In this document: positions 23,662 through 36,100 of the stretch, in pieces
Numbering within the stretch: the stretch's first letter is position 1
Layout: each line of letters opens with the position of its first letter
Origin: Bos javanicus
Taxonomy: Eukaryota; Chordata; Mammalia; Artiodactyla; Bovidae
NCBI RefSeq assembly: GCF_032452875.1
Contig: NC_083869.1
Span: 118,178,001-118,242,000 of the forward strand
DNA length: 64,000 bases
Direction: 5' to 3'
Notes under the pieces: generated by a model
What the model was told of the DNA's origin: nothing
What the model saw: the letters and a program-made list of their open reading frames with translations, nothing else
The model's database searches: none
Translations under genes and position numbers: made by a program

Positions 23662-23866
23662 GTGAAGTCGCTCAGTCGTGTCCAACTCTTTGAAACCATG
23701 TGGACTGTAGCCTACCAGGCTCCTCAATCCATGAAATTTTCCAGGCTAGAGTACCGGAGTGGGTTGCCATTTCCTTCTCCAGGGGATATTCCCGACCCAG
23801 GGATTGAACCCAGTTCTCCCACATTGCAGGCAGGTGCTTTACCGTCTGAGCCACCAGGGAAGCCCA
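23662..23866 (-). mobile_element. Bov-tA SINE nested in BovB
   Basis: 'GTGAAGTCGCTCAGTCGTGT' to 'GAGCCACCAGGGAAGCCC' inside the BovB copy. The BovB AGAAG/AAAG-rich sequence continues on both sides ('AAAAGAAGAGAAAG' and 'AGAGAAGCTAAAGG'). Confidence 0.87.
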
Positions 23867-25813
23867 GAGAAGCTAAAGGCAAAGGAGAAAATGAAAGATA
23901 TACCCACCTGAATGCAGAATTCCAAAGAATAGCAAGGAGAGATAAGAAAGCCTTCCTCAGTGATCAGTGCAAAGAAATAGAGGAAAACAATAGAATGGGA
24001 AAGACTAGAGATCTCTTCAAGAAGATCAGAAATACCAAGGGAACACTTCATTCAAAGATGGCACAATAAAGGACAGAAATGGTATGGACCTAACAGAAGC
24101 AGAAGATATTAAGAAGAGGTGGCAAGAATACACAGAACCATACAAAAAGGATTTGAATGACCCAGATAACCACAATGGTGTGATCACTCACCTAGAGTCA
24201 GACATCCTAGAGTGTGAAGTCAAGTGGGCCTTAAAAGCATCATTATAAACAAAGCTAGTGGAGCTGATGGAATTCCAACTGAGCTATTTCAAATCCTAAA
24301 AGATGATGCTGTGAAAGTGCTGCACTCAATATGCCAGAAAATCTGTAAAACTCAGCAGCGTACACAGGACTGGAAAAGGTCAGTTTTCATTCCCATCCCA
24401 AAGAAAGGCAATGCCAAAGAATGTTCAAATGATTGCACAATCGCATTCATTTCACATGTTAGCAAAGTAATGCTCAAAATTCTCCAGCTAGGCTTCAATA
24501 GTATGTGAACCAAGAACTTCCAAATGTTCAAGCTGGATTTAGAAACAGCAAAGGAACCAGAGATCAAATAGTTAACATTTGTTGGATCACAGAAAACAAG
24601 AGAATTCCAGAAAAACATCAATTTATTCTTCATTGACTATGCTAAAGCCTTTGACTGTGTGGGTCACAACACACTGTGGAAGATTCTTAAAGAGATGGAA
24701 ACACGTTACCTGCCTCCTGAGAAACTTGTATGCAAGTCAAGAGGCAACAGTTAGAACCGGACATGAAACAACGGACTGGTTCCAAATTGGGAAAGGAGTA
24801 TGTCAAGGCTGTATATTGTCACCCTGCTTATTTAACTTATATGCATAGTACATCATGTGAAGTGCTGGGCTGGATGAAGCAGAAGCTGGAATCAAGATTG
24901 CCAGGAGAAATATCAATAACCTCAGAAATGCAGATGATTCTACGCTAATGGCAGAAAGTGAAGAGGAACTAAAGAGCCTCTTGATGAAAGTGAAAGAGAG
25001 TGAAAAAGCTGGCTTAAAATTCAACATTCGGAAAACTAAGACCATGGCATCTGGTCCCATCATTTCATGGCAAATAGATGGAGAAACAATGGAAACAGTG
25101 ACAGACTTTATTTTCTTGAGCTCCTTAATCAGTGTAGATGGTGACTGTAGCCATGAAATGAAAAGACTCTTGATTCTTGGAAGAAAAGCTATGAGAAACC
25201 TAGACAACATATTAAAAAGCAGGGACATTACATTGCTCACAAAGGTCTGTGTAGTCAAAGCTATGGTTTTTCCAGTAGTCATGTATGGATGTGAGAGCTG
25301 GACCATAAGGAAGGCTGAGCACTGAAAAATTGATGCTTTTGAATTGTGGTGTTGGAGAAAACTCTTGAGAATCCCTTGGACTGCAAGGAGATCCGACCAG
25401 TCAATCCAAAAGGAAATCAATCCTGAATATTCATTGGAAGGACTGATGCTGAAGCTGAAGCTCCAGTACTTTGTTCACCTGATGCAAAGGGCTGACTCAT
25501 TTGAAAAGACCCTGATGCTGGGAAAGATTGAAGGTAGGAGGAGAAGGTGATGACAGGGGACGAGATGGTTGGATGGTATCACCAACTCAATGGACATGAG
25601 TTTGAACAAGCTCTGGGAGATGGTGAAGGACAGGAAAGCTTAGAGTGCTGCAGTCCGTGGGGTCACAACGAGTCAGACACAACTAAGCAACTGTCAACAA
25701 TAACAAGAATCAACTGATAAGCTTATCTACAAGGAAGATTTATTGGCCCCATCCCCCAAGATTCCAATCCACTAGGTTTTTATGTAGCTCCAGGAACCTA
25801 CATTTAAAACAAT

Positions 25814-25940
25814 TTGGGGGACTTCCCTGGAAGTTCAGTTGTTAAGACTCCATGCTTCCAATGCAGGGAGTGTGGGTTTGACCCCTGGTTGGGAAACTAA
25901 AGATCCCACATGCCTTGTGGCCTAAAAATAAATAAATAGA
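25814..25940 (+). mobile_element. tRNA-derived SINE with (AAAT)n tail
   Basis: 'GGGGGACTTCCCTGGAAGTT' head, 'GGGTTTGACCCCTGG', tail 'AAAAATAAATAAATAG'. Confidence 0.82.
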
Positions 25941-26520
25941 TGAAACACGAAAAAAAAATCTGGACACAAATTTTGAATTGGAAAAACATCCTGTGTATAA
26001 GGAAAAATGTCAGTCCCACCCCAGAACCCAAACTTCCTCCCCAGAGCTGAACATTGTTAATGTTTTTTTGTGTTTCCTTCCAGAAATGTTCCATATATAT
26101 ATACATATGTGTGTGTGTATATATATATGCATACACGCAAGCCATGAATCACCTTTTTTGTAGTTAGTAAAAATGTAATTGGGAGTGCATTACACATCTT
26201 GATTTTTTTCTCTTAGCAATGTATCTTGTTGAATACCGTTTTCTAATTTTATAGATAGATCTATCTCTTTTTTGTAATATTTTCATAAATACCATACTTT
26301 ATTAAACAGTTCCCACTGATGGACATTTAAATTATATCCAGTCTTTTATATAGCCAACAATAAATCAAACAACCCTTATTCATTTGTCTTTGTTCATGTA
26401 CAAAAAATTTTAGAAATGTAGTTGCTCAGTTAAAACGTTTTTAACCTTTTAAATTTTGTAGCTAAACTTGGCCTTCTAACAGTTAATGTTAGGTAATTTT
26501 CTCCAGGTGGTTTGGTAACC
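25941..26520. other. Intergenic DNA with alternating purine-pyrimidine runs
   Basis: No gene is seen. It contains TA/TG alternation at about 26093-26130. The stretch looks like the 3' part of an old LINE ('AATGTTCCATATATATA', 'CCACTGATGGACATTTAAAT'), which I infer only weakly. Confidence 0.3.
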
Positions 26521-26540
26521 ATGCATGCATGCATGCATGC
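26521..26540. repeat. (ATGC)n tetranucleotide microsatellite
   Basis: Five perfect units of ATGC/GCAT directly precede the inverted Bov-tA that follows. It is short, alternating purine-pyrimidine and self-complementary. Confidence 0.9.
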
Positions 26541-26744
26541 TCAGTCACTCAGTCATGTCTGACTCTGCGGCTCCATGTAGCCCCCACTAGGCTCCTCTGT
26601 CCATGGGATTTTTCAGGCAAGAATACTGAAGTAAGTTGCCATTTCCTACCCCAGGGGATCTTCCTCACCCAGAGATCGAAGCCACGTCTCCTGTGTCTCC
26701 TGCATTGGCCAGTGGGTTCTTTACCACTGTGCCACCTGGGAAGC
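26541..26744 (-). mobile_element. Bov-tA SINE
   Basis: 'CTCAGTCACTCAGTCATGTC' to 'GTGCCACCTGGGAAGC' on the plus strand. Confidence 0.87.
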
Positions 26745-27299
26745 AGGTTTGGTAACCACACCTAGAGAAAAACTCTTTTCCAGGGAAAGAACCGAACTGA
26801 TAATCATCACTTCGGAATTTTCCTCTTAAAACCAAGAAAATAAAGATTTTGTACAGAAACTCACTGACCAACTTTAAAGTGGACAAATTTATTTAGTTAT
26901 ATGTAAATAAAATTATTTGGATACATGAGGGAAACCTATAAAGCATATAACATTACAATCAACTGTTTATAATATCTTCAAAGAACTGTAAATAATATTT
27001 TAAACAGGATATATTAATGTACTCACTGTAATTCTTTACAAGCATTCTCTTTTTTTCTGTTGGCAACATGAATATTGCAAGTAAGACTTACTTTGTTTTT
27101 GTAAAATGAGGATTTGATTTGGAAGAAATCATCACTTCCATAAATACAGTAAATCAACAAACAACCGGATGGACTGAACATGAGCAGGTCTAACTTGGAT
27201 ATTTAAAGCTGGACCATTGGATAAAAAGTTTGTATTTTGTGATCCACAACTAACAGTGCACACATTAACACTGGCTGTATAGCACCATTCCAAATATTT
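26745..27299. other. AT-rich unique DNA, no gene seen
   Basis: No recognised repeat or exon. Might lie just past, or within, the end of the SLC16A14 transcript. Confidence 0.3.
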
Positions 27300-27655
27300 A
27301 ACTCTGCCTGGAGAAGACTCTTGAGAGTCGCCTGGACTGCAAGGAGATCAAACCAGTCATTCCTAAAGGAAATCAACCCTGAACATTTATTGGAAGGGCC
27401 GATGCTGAAGCCGAAGCTCCAATACTTTGGCCACCTGATGTGAAGAGCCAATTCACTGGAAAAAATCCTGATGCTGGGAAAGACTGAGGGCAGGAGGAGA
27501 AGGGATGACAGAGGATGAGATGGTTGGATGGCATCATCGACACAATGGACATGAATTTGAACAGACTCAGGGAGATAGTGAAGGACAGGGAAACCTGGTG
27601 TGCTGCAGTCCATGGGATCACAAGGAGTCAGACATGACTGAGCGACTAACAACAA
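27300..27655 (+). mobile_element. BovB LINE 3' fragment
   Basis: 'CTGCAAGGAGATCAAACCAG', 'AAAAATCCTGATGCTGGGAA' and the end 'GACATGACTGAGCGACTAAC' identify the BovB 3' end. Plus orientation, antisense to SLC16A14. Confidence 0.92.
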
Positions 27656-29969
27656 CTTGTTAATTTGATCGTGTCAGTAAATGAAAGTAAGGAAGCAATG
27701 TCATCAGTTTTAAAACCCACAACATGATTTTCAATCTAATCATCCTAAGTTAATGGTAAATATATATTGAGAGAGAAAAAACACTGTGTCCGCATTGAAG
27801 ATTACCTTTATCAAAAACGGAGAGCAGGATCCTTTCATAGCAACCGAAGCTGTCACGATTACAAACAGGTCGTGTTGGACCGAATGGAGTATGACATGCA
27901 ATTTGTTATCTATCATAATTTACAGGCAATTCTCGAATCAGTGGAGGTAATATTGTGTGGGTATATTAGCCATGCTTCTGTTCCTCCTTTCCATTAGCTG
28001 CCTTTTATCATTATTGTTATTTTGGTGGTCTTTTTCATTACACAACCCCTCCCACTAGACATTAGAGCAGGAAATAATGGCGATGAAACAAAAAGGAAAT
28101 GTGTGCATGTAATCACTTGTTAACAGCTCTGAAGGGTTTGGTGGAGTAAAAGACTGAAACAGCTGGCTAAAATTAGACTGGGGTAACATTCTGTGACTCC
28201 AGTTACTAGTACCATTCCTGTCTAATCATCAAGGATAATTGAGAATGGTCTGTACTCACTTTAGATAAATTTGACCTGAGACACCGGCAATGATATTAAA
28301 ATATTTGTGTGTGTGTGATAAGCAAATCGTGAGTGAAAATTTAAATAGTTCTAAAATATGTGTAAACAAGTAAGGCAGCCAGAAATTTCAAAATGATTCT
28401 CGGAAGAACATTTTGCAGTCTGAAAAATGGTTGGCTTAGAAAAATAGAGATCTCCGATAAAGGAAGAGCATTATTCAATGTCATGAATCATAGTTATCTT
28501 CTGTATGAAATCAATCAAGAGAGCTATTTTAAAAACTGTGCTGAGCTCAGGCAAATGAATTGTCCACAGCACACCAAGAGGCACTGGAGAGGGGCTGTTT
28601 GTTGCCACCACTCCAATGTCAAGTGCACAGACGTTTGGACCAAGGGCCTTTTGCTTATTATCCTCACAACATGATAGTCTTATATTTGGGATTAGTAACA
28701 TGCTTTACAAATGATTTAAACAACCAGCTTTACATGTCAATCAGCAATTAGTTTTCTACTTTATTTACTGGGTAAGAGAAACCCAGAAAAAAAATGTCTA
28801 TAGGCCCCAGAGCATGCTGATAAACTAAGAGGCCAATAAAACGAATAAAAATGCTTGAATTTTAGCCCTTGACTCAATGGTTATATGCACAAATATGACT
28901 TTCACTAAGGATATTATTTATATTATTTATTTGTTAAGATTTGTCTCAGATTCAGTTTATAACTATATAATACTGCATTAGGAGTAATGGCAAATGCTAT
29001 TTTTAGAGAAAGATTTAGAAATTGTATGCCTTAGCTGCAGAATTCTTTAATAAAAATATAAACTGTGTTTCTTTAATTGTACTAAATGCATTGCCTTTGA
29101 AATTAGGGTCTGCCTTTGTTTTACACTGGTAGCGTGATTGCTCCCTGTAACACTTGCTGAAGTCTAGCATTTTCTTGTGCTTAAAATTCATTTACAGGTT
29201 TCCTCCACCATCTGAAAGCAGAGAGCATTCTATGAAACCTTAATTGAAATGGCATAAAGCAAAGAAGCCATGACCTCCAGACACATCTTGCTAATGGATG
29301 CACAAATAAACTGAGATCAAGCATGGATGCTCAGAGACACCATCCAAAGTCCTGGTGACTTGATGCTGAGATGCCTGTGTGGTGCCTGGGAGGGAGCTTG
29401 GCACTGCCTCTGCAAAGGTTCGCAGCAAAACAAACGCTGAACAAGGTTCCCCTTTTTTTTGTAAAAGCAAAAATCCTCCTCTAGTTTTTTCCTGTGAGCA
29501 AAAACTAATGCAGGTCTTTCGTAAAAGCAAAGTAGTGAAAAGCACTTTCAAAAAGCAGGGGAAACCTGTAACTGTTGAGTTTTCCAGAAGCACTTAGACA
29601 CCTTATTTTCACCTTACAAAGAAGTAACTAGGTTGAGAAGCTTTCATTCTCTGTGTTAAAAGCTATATCTAAAACCCTAGTCGGAGTATGGATGATGAGA
29701 TAGTTTTTAGAAGGGCATTTCTACCAGTGACTCAACAGGCTGTCTTTGCAGGACACTGTCATCTCTAAGGTGCACGTGGTCCATAGCACCTCTCCCCACA
29801 CGGACAGGCAGCGCTGCTCTCACATGAAGCCATGGCAACGGCATTTAAAACAACAGTGCCAGTTACGGGACAACACGCTTTCCCACGACATGTCACAGGC
29901 TCCTCACAGGAACCATGTGAGGAATGCATGAGGATGACAAGGGAATCTTACACGGAACATCACAGGACA
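27656..29969 (-). other. SLC16A14: SLC16A14 3' UTR and flank (extent uncertain), repeat-poor
   Basis: This 2.3-kb block directly after the SLC16A14 stop contains no SINE or LINE that I can recognise, which is unusual in this window and fits a long 3' UTR or conserved non-coding DNA. Minus-strand poly(A) signal candidates are ATTAAA at 29046-29051 and AATAAA at 28926-28931 and 28760-28765. The sequence at about 27780-27960 keeps several CpGs and reads open for 77 codons on the plus strand, but the translation matches no protein I know. Confidence 0.45.
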
Positions 29970-30121
29970 CTACACATTTGCACCATCCATGTATTTTTTT
30001 CTGGATTGTTCTATAATTTGAATACACGGTTGAATGAGTAAAAAGAGGATTCCTACCATGTAGAGTAAACCGCTTATATAGAAGGAAAAGTCATATTTTT
30101 GGGTGATGTCGTAGATCCACC
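29970..30121 (-). CDS. SLC16A14: SLC16A14 exon 5 (terminal coding exon)
   Basis: The acceptor TTTTGTAG ends at 30122, and the exon opens with GG completing the split glycine codon. It encodes WIYDITQKYDFSFYISG followed by the last hydrophobic helix (LLYMVGILFLLI) and the basic C-terminal tail ending DGANV, with a TAG stop at 29970-29972. It contributes 49 residues. It was too short to stand out by length and was found by looking for the continuation of the phase-1 frame from 40323. Confidence 0.95.
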
Positions 30122-33100
30122 CTACAAAACAGAAAAGAATATATTCAGCATAATGAAGTTGACATAAACAAAGTCAAGAACACAAAGCAAACATTTATTG
30201 CTACTATAAGTAATTTTCTAAGAATGTATTATATGTCATTTAATGCCCCAGACATTTCTTGTAGCCATTTTTGCATCTGGGCACTGTTGGAACCTGAATT
30301 CTCAGTGCCTGGGAATGACTACATTTACCTTTAAAGCCACTGGGGTGCTTTTAAAGGCACTGAAACAGTAGCTGGCAGACTTATGGGGAAAATGTGGCTC
30401 ATAGCCCTTGGGGGTAACTTTTAAGCAGGCACAAAGCCAACAGTGAAAAGTGACTCTAACGATTGTCTTTTTTACACAAATCTTTTCTAAAACCTCAAAA
30501 CATTTCTGAAGAAGTTTCTAGTGTGTATCCAAAGAGGCTGAGCAGAAGATACTTGAACTTTGATTCATTCTGAAGTATATGAGGGTAAACATCTGTTCGA
30601 GAAGGAATCAAAATTTCTAGGTTTTATGAAATTCACATTTATAACTATAAACCTTAATATATATTTAAACTTATGAAAGTTTAAATTGCCAAAGACATAG
30701 CCTTAAATGGTAAGTTATCAGTTCTTTTAGAAAATACTTTACTCTTAACGTTAGAGTCTGATGGGCTTCCCTAGTGGCTCAGGGGTAAAGAATACACCTG
30801 TCGATGCAGGAGACACGTGTTTGATCCCTGGGTTGGGAAGATTCACTGGAGAAGGAAATGGCAACCCACTCTAGTATTCTTGCCTGGGAAATCCCAGGGA
30901 CAGAGGAGCCTGGTGGGCTATAGTACTTGGGGTCACAAAAAGAGTTGGAAAGACTTAGCAACTAAACAACAACAATATTAGTCTGATACTTTCATATAAT
31001 GATCTTACTAGGGACTTCATAAAATTCTACCATACTTCATGGATTCTAAGATACCATGAATTACATGATGCATCATTATCTTATATATCAATAAAAAAGG
31101 AATAATTGTCAATTAAAATATGACTTGATGTTTTCTTAGAACTATGTAAAAGGCATTCTGACTTCAGAGATGTTAAAATGTGGAAAAAAAGTTTCAGAAA
31201 CTATGAGGCATGATGTTTCATTCACTTCAGTGATTAATTCTAAGGATCAGTCACATGTCATGGTGCCCACATTGCCAGTTATGCAAACTGAGAGGATTAA
31301 GCTAGATGCAGAATTTTATTTATGGTAAAAATGTAAACATTCACTTTTTCCATTTCAGCAAGTACATTAATTAGCAGAGGCACACGACCAAGATAATCAC
31401 GATGGTGTGATCACTCACCTAGAGCCAGACATCCTGGAATGCGAAGTCAAGTGGGCCTTAGAAAGTATCACTACGAACAAAGCTAGTGGAGGTGATGGAA
31501 TTCCAGTTGAGCTATTTCAAATCCTGAAAGATGACTCTGTGAAAGTGCTGCACTCAATATGCCAGCAAAATTGGAAAACTCAGCAGTGGCCACAGAACTG
31601 GAAAAGGTGAGTTTTCATTCCAATCCCAAAGAAAGGCAATGCCAAAGAATGCTCAAACTACTGTACAATTGCATTCATCTCACACACTAGTAAAGTAATG
31701 CTCAAAATTCTCCAAGCCAGGCTTCAGCAATACGTGAACCGTGAACTTCCAGATGTTCAAGCTAGTTTTAGAAAAGGCAGAGGAACCAGAGATCAAATTG
31801 CCAACATCCGTTGGATCATGGAAAAAGCAAGAGATTTCCAGAAAAACATTTATTTCTGCTTTATTGACTATGCCAAAGCCTTTGACTGTGTGGATCACAA
31901 TAAACTGTGAAAAATTCTGAAAGAGATGGAAATATCAGACCACCTCACCTGCCTCTTGAGAAACCTACATGCAAGTCAGGAAGCAACAGTTTGAATGGAT
32001 ATGGAACAACAGACTGGTTCCAAATAGGAAAAGGAGTACGTCAAGGCTGTATATTGTCACCCTACTTATTTAACTTATATGCAGAGTACATCACGAGAAA
32101 CGCTGGGCTGGAAGAAGCACAAGCTGGAATCAAAATTGCTGGGAGAAATATAAATAACCTCAGATATGCAGATGACACCACCCTTATGGCAGAAAGTGAA
32201 GAGGAACTAAAAAGTCTCTTGATGAAAGTGAAAGAGGAGAGTGAAGAAGTTGGCTCAACATTCAGAAAACGAAGATCATGGCATCCAGTCCCATCACTTC
32301 ATGGGAAATAGATGGGGAAACAGTGGATCAGTGTCAGACTTTATTTTTGGGGGCTCCAAAATCACTGCAGATGGTGATTGCACCCATGAAATTAAAAGAC
32401 GCTTACTCCTTGGAAGGAAAGTTATGACCAACCTAGATAGCATATTGAAGAGCAGAGACATTACTTTGCCAACAAAGGTCCGTCTAGTCAAGGCTATGGT
32501 TTTTCCAGTGGTCATGTATGGATGTGAGAGTTGGACTGTGAAGAAAGCTGAGCGCCAAAGAATTGATGCTTTTGAACTGTGGTGATGGAGAAGATTCTTG
32601 AGAGTCCCTTGGACTGCAAGGAGATCCAACCAGTCCATTCTGAAGGAGATCAGCCCTGGGATTTCTTTGGAAAGAATGCTGCTAAAGCTGAAACTCCAGT
32701 ACTTTGGCCACCTCATGCGAAGAGTTTACTCATTGGAAAAGACTCTGATGCTGGGAGGGATTGGGAGCAGGAGGAGAAGCGGACGACAGAGGACGAGATG
32801 GCTGGATGGCATCACCGACTCGATGGACGTGAGTCTGAGTGAACTCCGGGAGTTGGTGATGGACAGGGAGGCCTGGCGTGCTGCGATTCATGGGATCGCA
32901 AAGAGTTGGACACGACTGAGCGACTGAACTGAACTGAACTGAAGAAAAATATAAATGATTTAATGACCAAACATAGTATTCCATGGCCACTTTTAAAAAG
33001 TATGTAATGATACTGCAAATGAATGCATAAATGTAACTTACAACCCTCTCCCACCAATAAACAGCTACACAAAATCAACTGCTAAATGTGTAAACTAGTT

Positions 33101-36100
33101 CCTCTGACTTCCTGCGTGATATCTGTATCTCTTGCTTATTGTAGCCAGTGCTTAATGTTCCTGAATGAGTCAAGGCCATCATAAAGAAAAACAAACACTT
33201 AATAGCATCAAAAATGTATACTTTTCAAAAATCCCTCAACAGCTATGAATTCTGGATATACTTTAAAAGGAAACCAAGCTTTTGAGTCTGTTATTTGATA
33301 CATAAAAGAAGAGAAAATCAGAATCTTTAAATGTGGCTTAGTAAATGTTCTATCCAGAGAAGGCAATGGCACCCCACTCAGTACTCTTGCCTGGAAAATC
33401 CCATGGACGGAGGAGTCTGGTAGGCTGTAGTCCATGGGGTCGCTAAGAGTCGGACACGACTGAGCGACTTCCCTTTCACTTTTCACTTTCATGCGTTAGA
33501 GAAGGAAATGGCAACCTACTCCAGTGTTCTTGCCTGGAGAATCCCAGGGATGTGGGCTGCCGTCTATGGGGTCGAACAGAGTCGGACACGACTGAAGCGA
33601 CTTAGCAGCAGCAGCAGCAAATGTTCTATCATCTTTTTTTTACTCTCCAATTTGAGACAAGAGGGACAGATAAGATTACGCATATAATCCAGAAACAGTG
33701 ATTCAGCTTCAGCACTGAATCAGAAAGTTCACTGACACGTGAACTAAAATACACCCAGCTTTGCTAGTGCCTCCATTTGTCAGCTGTGGAGCACTGTGAA
33801 TTATGATGAAGTGAAGAATTCACTGGCAGATAATGCTGAGTGGTATGTCTTCACAAGCAGAGTACAAGACAGCACTATCTTAAGTTATAATTTGTAAAAA
33901 ATCAATACATATAAACAAGGTTCTTTTAACAGTCCACTCATTCCAGATGAACACTGATCTTGTCGGTTTAACAGTTCATTCCTCACTTTTCTATGATCAA
34001 GTCATTGGGAGTTAGAAAGTGGTGCCTCTAAACAACCAACAGCTCAAACAGGTTGATTTTCCACCACTGCTTAACATGAACTCAGAGACAGGACAAAATC
34101 CTCATTAGAAAATTAATATGTACTTGGGCTTCCCTGGTGACTCAGAGGTTAAAGCGTCTGCCCCCAATGCGGGAGACCCAGGTTCAGTCCCTGGGTCAGG
34201 AAGATCCCCTGGAGAGGGAAATGGCAACCCACTCCAGTATTCTTGCCTGGAGAATCTCATGGATGGAGGAGCCTGGTGGGCTACAGTCCATGGGGTCGCA
34301 AAGAGTCGGACATGACTGAGCGACTTCACTTCACTTCAGTGATTTTTTTCAATAAAAATTTCAGTTCAGACTATTTACTTACTTACTTTTTTGTTAGAAG
34401 TGGTTGAGTACAAGCTCCAGGGCTCTGGGACATGGCCCCTATGCACCTCTCTTGCTGCCCCGAACTCAAATAGAGGCACAAGCCATTCTGAATTTTTTGG
34501 AGTTTCAAGCACATTTGTCTTGGCACCCTGACTGTACATGTACTATTACTCCTTCTGGGGGGACAGTAATAAACCCATCACCCTTAGAGAACATCCTACC
34601 ATCGCCTTCCACCACTCCATCATCCCTGTTGCCTGCAGACTATAGAAAACAGCACTTGGTATTGTTATAGCCTCACACTGAATTAGTTATATTTTAAACT
34701 CTTTCACCTTTCCTCTACAAGTATAAACTTCTGTAAAAACACCTTCACACGTCCCAGTCTTTAAAAGTAACTCAATTTTTCAAAAAGTGCAACCAACTTT
34801 ACCAAACAATTTGACAGTGCAAATTGTTAGGAGTGGCCCTAACTGTTACATTAAATGAATTCCATGGTTTTCTCCAATCTACCTTTAGGATTTATTCTGA
34901 AATGATTCCAGATCCTGCCATCTCTGCTAGTTTGAACTCAACCCAGTCCTGAGTCTGATGCAAAGCAGGTCGGGAGACAGCACTTCTATCACATGCTTCA
35001 GTCCAGCACATAGGGACAGAACTCGTTAGCAACGACACATTTCAGAGGAGACGCCCACCTCATTCATCCATCACCCATCTCTCCCGTCCTTCACCCATCT
35101 CTCCCTATAGGTCTGATCTCAGTCCTTTGTTTTGGAGCTCGGAATTCTTGGCAGTCCTGATCCAACCATCAACTGAAATCAACAGCTTCAAAGTAAAAAC
35201 CTGGTTCCTTATTAATTTGCATTCCTTTTTCATTTGAGTCTATCAAATGAGGAGTGATGGCTGTTTTTCTTACTTAATAAATAAGTGTTCCAAGCTCTTG
35301 GTGAAAAAAATTACAAATTATTGTTAGCCTGTTACATTTTGTGTGAATACTGGAGATAATTGTGGATGCTTGGTCAGTCAAATCTGGTGGCTGAGTTTTG
35401 CTATACTTTACCCTGGAAACATCTAAAAAAGGATCTACTATTACTACGTCTTTTAAAAGAGACAAACTGAATGCCCAGAACATTATACAATGAATTACAT
35501 CAAGAAGTTAGTGTTGCTAAATGACACGGTTGAAGTGACTGTTCAATATCTCTGATTGCATATTCTTCTGCTAAATGGATATGTGTGATTATCTAACATG
35601 CTACTAAATTGTACCAGATTTTTTTTAATGCCAGTAGAAATCACTTTGAAAAATGGAAAACACATTCATTTTTAAACCCATTAAAAAGAAAAAGCTAATG
35701 TGAACAGTAATTTTCCTTATAGCACTTCAAGCTAAGTAATAATTTCTAGCCCACCTGGAATTTCTAGCAAGAATTTAATGTGGTTATTTAGTCACTCATA
35801 TTGCCAGCCACTGCTATAATGCATAAAGGCTGGCCTTGTGTCTCATTGCAATATTGGCTCCTTGGCCTGGAAAATCAATGAATTAAACACAATGCAGTTA
35901 GCCAATCATGATGCTCAGCATTTCTCAGCGCATAGGTTCAGTGGAAGAAGAAATAAACAAAAAGAAGGAAAGGCCCCTTTAGGTTGCTGGCCTGGAGATG
36001 TACATCAGAACATTGATTTTAACATTTCCATGGCAGCATTTTGAGGATTCCCTGGTGGCTCGGATGGTAAAGAATCTGCCTGCAATGTGGGAGACCCAGG

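Larger units (their letters stand above)
22875..25705 (+). mobile_element. BovB LINE, long degenerate copy with reverse transcriptase region
   Basis: This is the largest BovB copy in the window. It begins around 'GGAATGCAAAAGTAGGAAGT', passes endonuclease-region wording (from about 23150), then the reverse transcriptase core (FIDYAKAFDCVGH near 24630-24665; VRQGC-equivalent near 24800; a 'MAESEEELKSLLMKVKE' segment at 24948-25000) and ends in the BovB 3' tail 'GACACAACTAAGCAACTG'. Stops and shifts break the frame (for example DDTTLM is degraded to NADDSTLM), so it is dead. Two SINEs are nested: a Bov-tA (+) at about 22950-23140 and a Bov-tA (-) at about 23662-23866. BovB is the RTE-clade element known for horizontal transfer between squamates and ruminants. 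Confidence 0.93.

Noticed and set aside
27767..27997. 77-codon open frame (+) starting MREKKHCVRIEDYLYQ
   Set aside because: Not low complexity and outside repeats, but no recognised homology, no clear splice context and a weak case as a gene; kept only as part of the non-coding candidate block.
31907..32311. 134-codon frame as a host gene
   Set aside because: It carries BovB reverse transcriptase motifs and is part of the LINE.
34127..34340. tRNA-like sequence in Bov-tA heads as possible tRNA genes
   Set aside because: The A/B-box-like words belong to SINE heads fused to Bov-A bodies; no complete cloverleaf with acceptor stem is present at any copy.
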